Shown here: one piece after another, positions 61,958 to 64,000 of the stretch
Layout of the letters: each line of letters begins with the position of its first letter
How positions within the stretch are numbered: position 1 is the first letter of the stretch
Assembly (NCBI GenBank): GCA_946558465.1
Contig: CAMNTM010000009.1
Span: 51,900-115,899, forward strand
Length of the DNA: 64,000 nucleotides
Source: an uncultured Lachnospiraceae bacterium
GTDB lineage: Bacteria > Bacillota > Clostridia > Lachnospirales > Lachnospiraceae
Reading direction: 5' to 3'
Notes under the pieces: model-generated
What the model was told of the DNA's origin: nothing
Seen by the model: only the letters and a program-made list of their open reading frames with translations
The model's database searches: none
Program-made: the position numbers and the translations under genes

Positions 61958-63937
61958 TTAACGGAACATTTCACATTCTAATTCTGTTCCTTTTCTGAGA
62001 TATACCGGAATTCTACAGAGCGGAGCATCTGACATAATATCACTGCCTCCTTCATACTCCTGTTCTGTAACTGTATCAATCCAAATTTCACCTTTGGGGA
62101 AATGAACTTCCCTTTTTCGGATCCCCAGTTCATATACGGGACACACCATTATATCCGGTCCGAACATATATTGATCAAAAATGCTGTAATTTCCCTCTTC
62201 TTCTGGAAAATCATAAAATAATGGACGCATCAACGGTGTCCCATCCAGAGAGGCTTGTTTTAAATTCTCATAAATATACGGCCTTAAGCGCTCTCTTATC
62301 TCAACATAACCCCGTAAAATCCTATATGCTTCCTCACCATAGCTCCATATTTCATTAGCTCCGCCGGAATGACAAAAACTATCCATAGATTCCGGAGAAA
62401 CAACCGGTCTGTCAGCACGATATCGAAAACCATGCATCCGAAATACCGGACAAAATGTACCAAACTGGAACCATCTAATCATACATTCTCTATATTCTGA
62501 TGAGTCCGGATCTCCGCCATTGAATCCCCCTATATCTGTTGTCCACCACGGAATACCGCTGACCGCCACGTGTAAACCTGTTTTAATCTGACGGCGTAAG
62601 CTTGCAAAATCGGCACAAATATCCCCTGACCATAAAACCGTACCAAACCTTTGACTTCCTAAAAAAGCACATCGGATCAAATTCACAATTTCTTCCTGCC
62701 CTGCTTCTTTCTGTCCATCGTAAAAGGTTTTCGCATAATAGAACGGATAAAGATTACTCACTTCCATACCATTCCCCAGCCAATATCGAAGATTATCATA
62801 GTCATACGGTGTAATTTCAGGTTCTGCCTCATCCAGCCAGAAATTTCGTATTCCTTTATTGTAATAATTCTCTTTTACACGGTTCCATACGAACTTACGC
62901 GCTTCCGGATTCATAGAATCATAATATGTCTCCGGACCCCTGCAATACATCAATGCTCCCGGACCTCTTTCGGAACGAATCAGCATATTCTGTTCTCTCA
63001 TAGAGATAAAATTTTCACTTCTTGGATCAACTGTCGGCCAAATTGACACTAACAGTTTAATTTCCATCTCCTCAAGTTCTTTTATCATTGCTTCCGGGTC
63101 CGGCCAATATCTCTCATCGAACTTCCATTCGCCTTGCTGCGGCCAGTGAAAATAATCACACACAATCAAAGAAAGCGGAATCTTTCTCCTTTTATACTCT
63201 CTTGCAATTTCTAGAAGCTCGTCTTGTGTTTCATACCGCAGCTTTGACTGCCAAAGTCCCGTTGCCCACATAGGAAGTTCCGGTGCATATCCGGTTATTT
63301 CACAATAACGTTGTTCGATCTTTGCCGGGGTATCCCCCGCAATCACAAGATAGTCAAGTTGTCTTGAAGCCTCTGCTACCCACCGAGTCTGTGACGTGCC
63401 AAATTCCACTCTTCCGACAGCAGGATTATTCCATATAAATCCGTATCCCCTGGAAGACACAACAAAAGGAATTGTACTTTTTGTGTTTCGCTGGCACAAA
63501 TCTAATACCGCACCCTTCAAGTCAAACAAATCATGCGCTTCCTGCCCTAATCCATAAAAATGCTCTTTCTCATACGCGCATATATGCTGCTCAATATGTA
63601 TAAGTCCTCCTACAAGACTTTTTAAAATCCTGGCGTCAACATCACCCTCATTTTTCCAAAGCTCTTCAAAGAGTACTCTGCCCGCTTTATTAAAAAAAAC
63701 AAGCTTTCCTTCCTTCGAAACTTCCACTCTAATATCTCCGTTTTCTAAATATGTATTTCCTTCACCATCTGCTCCCAGATTCGGTTCACAAACTTGGGGC
63801 GGCAATAACGTCCAATCTTGACCGACAATCTCCCCTACAGATGCCCGTACCCTTATAACATGAGGACCATATGGTTCTATCTGTACAAACTCTCCTTCAC
63901 GCAGTATTTGGATTTTATTACCGTTTAGCTGTATCAT
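61958..63937 (-). CDS. GH31 alpha-glucosidase/alpha-xylosidase
   Basis: 659 residues from ATG 63937, chosen by GAAAGGA seven bases before. N-terminal GH31 beta-sandwich (to about 200), then the barrel: nucleophile Asp in NFWLDEAEPEI, acid/base Asp in LWSGDICADF, and HGFRYRADRPV. The WLDEAEPE form, rather than WNDMNE, is typical of the alpha-xylosidase/YicI-like branch, so xyloside from xyloglucan is a fair guess. Cytosolic, no signal peptide. First gene of the GH31-CUT1-Gld train in this window; what lies upstream is cut off. Confidence 0.9.
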   Translation of the reverse strand: MIQLNGNKIQILREGEFVQIEPYGPHVIRVRASVGEIVGQDWTLLPPQVCEPNLGADGEGNTYLENGDIRVEVSKEGKLVFFNKAGRVLFEELWKNEGDVDARILKSLVGGLIHIEQHICAYEKEHFYGLGQEAHDLFDLKGAVLDLCQRNTKSTIPFVVSSRGYGFIWNNPAVGRVEFGTSQTRWVAEASRQLDYLVIAGDTPAKIEQRYCEITGYAPELPMWATGLWQSKLRYETQDELLEIAREYKRRKIPLSLIVCDYFHWPQQGEWKFDERYWPDPEAMIKELEEMEIKLLVSIWPTVDPRSENFISMREQNMLIRSERGPGALMYCRGPETYYDSMNPEARKFVWNRVKENYYNKGIRNFWLDEAEPEITPYDYDNLRYWLGNGMEVSNLYPFYYAKTFYDGQKEAGQEEIVNLIRCAFLGSQRFGTVLWSGDICADFASLRRQIKTGLHVAVSGIPWWTTDIGGFNGGDPDSSEYRECMIRWFQFGTFCPVFRMHGFRYRADRPVVSPESMDSFCHSGGANEIWSYGEEAYRILRGYVEIRERLRPYIYENLKQASLDGTPLMRPLFYDFPEEEGNYSIFDQYMFGPDIMVCPVYELGIRKREVHFPKGEIWIDTVTEQEYEGGSDIMSDAPLCRIPVYLRKGTELECEMFR

Positions 63938-64000
63938 CGAATATCCTTTCAAAAACTTCCGTTTTTTGTATATTTTTCATAGATTAGGTTACTCTACGAA

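Overview
The window looks like a chromosomal segment of a gut Lachnospiraceae-type Firmicute. This is inferred from the gene set: LL-diaminopimelate aminotransferase, GSI-type glutamine synthetase beside an ANTAR regulator, four-subunit 2-oxoacid:ferredoxin oxidoreductase with FprA flavoprotein and a TM1266-family regulator, many CUT1 sugar ABC systems, TnpV-type mobile-element genes, AGGAGG ribosome sites and moderately AT-rich DNA. No rRNA, CRISPR array or complete IS is visible.

Layout. 1-7.6 kb, backbone: a partial PfkB sugar kinase, an ECF sigma/anti-sigma pair with its own ECF-type promoter, a divergent Sel1-repeat protein, and an adenine deaminase/NCS2 purine permease operon. 8.4-20.8 kb, a decayed, AT-rich island: Phd antitoxin with a frameshifted ParE/RelE toxin, a Vat-like acetyltransferase, TnpV, AraC regulator, sugar acetyltransferase, a broken HAD hydrolase, KTR protein, NUDIX hydrolase, a remnant of a type III methyltransferase, then a TerB_N protein, an Ltp-repeat membrane protein and a Fic protein, ending in a doubly inactivated tyrosine integrase beside two tRNA genes (Gln, Pro).

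21-27.6 kb, backbone: glnA-ANTAR-dapF-dapL on the minus strand, a glnA leader with a strong promoter, a dyad over its -35 and an intrinsic terminator; then pduL. 27.7-34.75 kb, a second decayed mobilizable element: TnpV, an ArsR-like regulator with an alpha/beta hydrolase, an XRE-DUF4097 regulator with a membrane protein, a relaxase and the tail of a large serine recombinase, the last two joined by a deletion.

34.8-40.8 kb: a GH32/CUT1 sucrose- or fructan-type operon repressed, by inference, by a divergent LacI regulator acting at five operator units spaced exactly 12 bp apart in two clusters. 40.8-48.7 kb: an unusually mixed minus-strand gene train fprA-TM1266-porC-porD-porA-porB-NSS transporter-recQ. 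49-51 kb: polysaccharide deacetylase and Xaa-Pro peptidase. 51-64 kb: plant-glycan genes (GH127, YesL-like, GH31 and a CUT1 transporter) running into a GldA/GldG/DUF4340 ABC system.

Main points for follow-up: the TerB_N-Ltp-Fic cluster with its 84-bp flanking direct repeat, the two A-tract frameshifts, the phased LacI operators, the glnA leader next to an ANTAR gene, and the relaxase-recombinase deletion scar. All functions are read from sequence motifs by eye; no database search was run.
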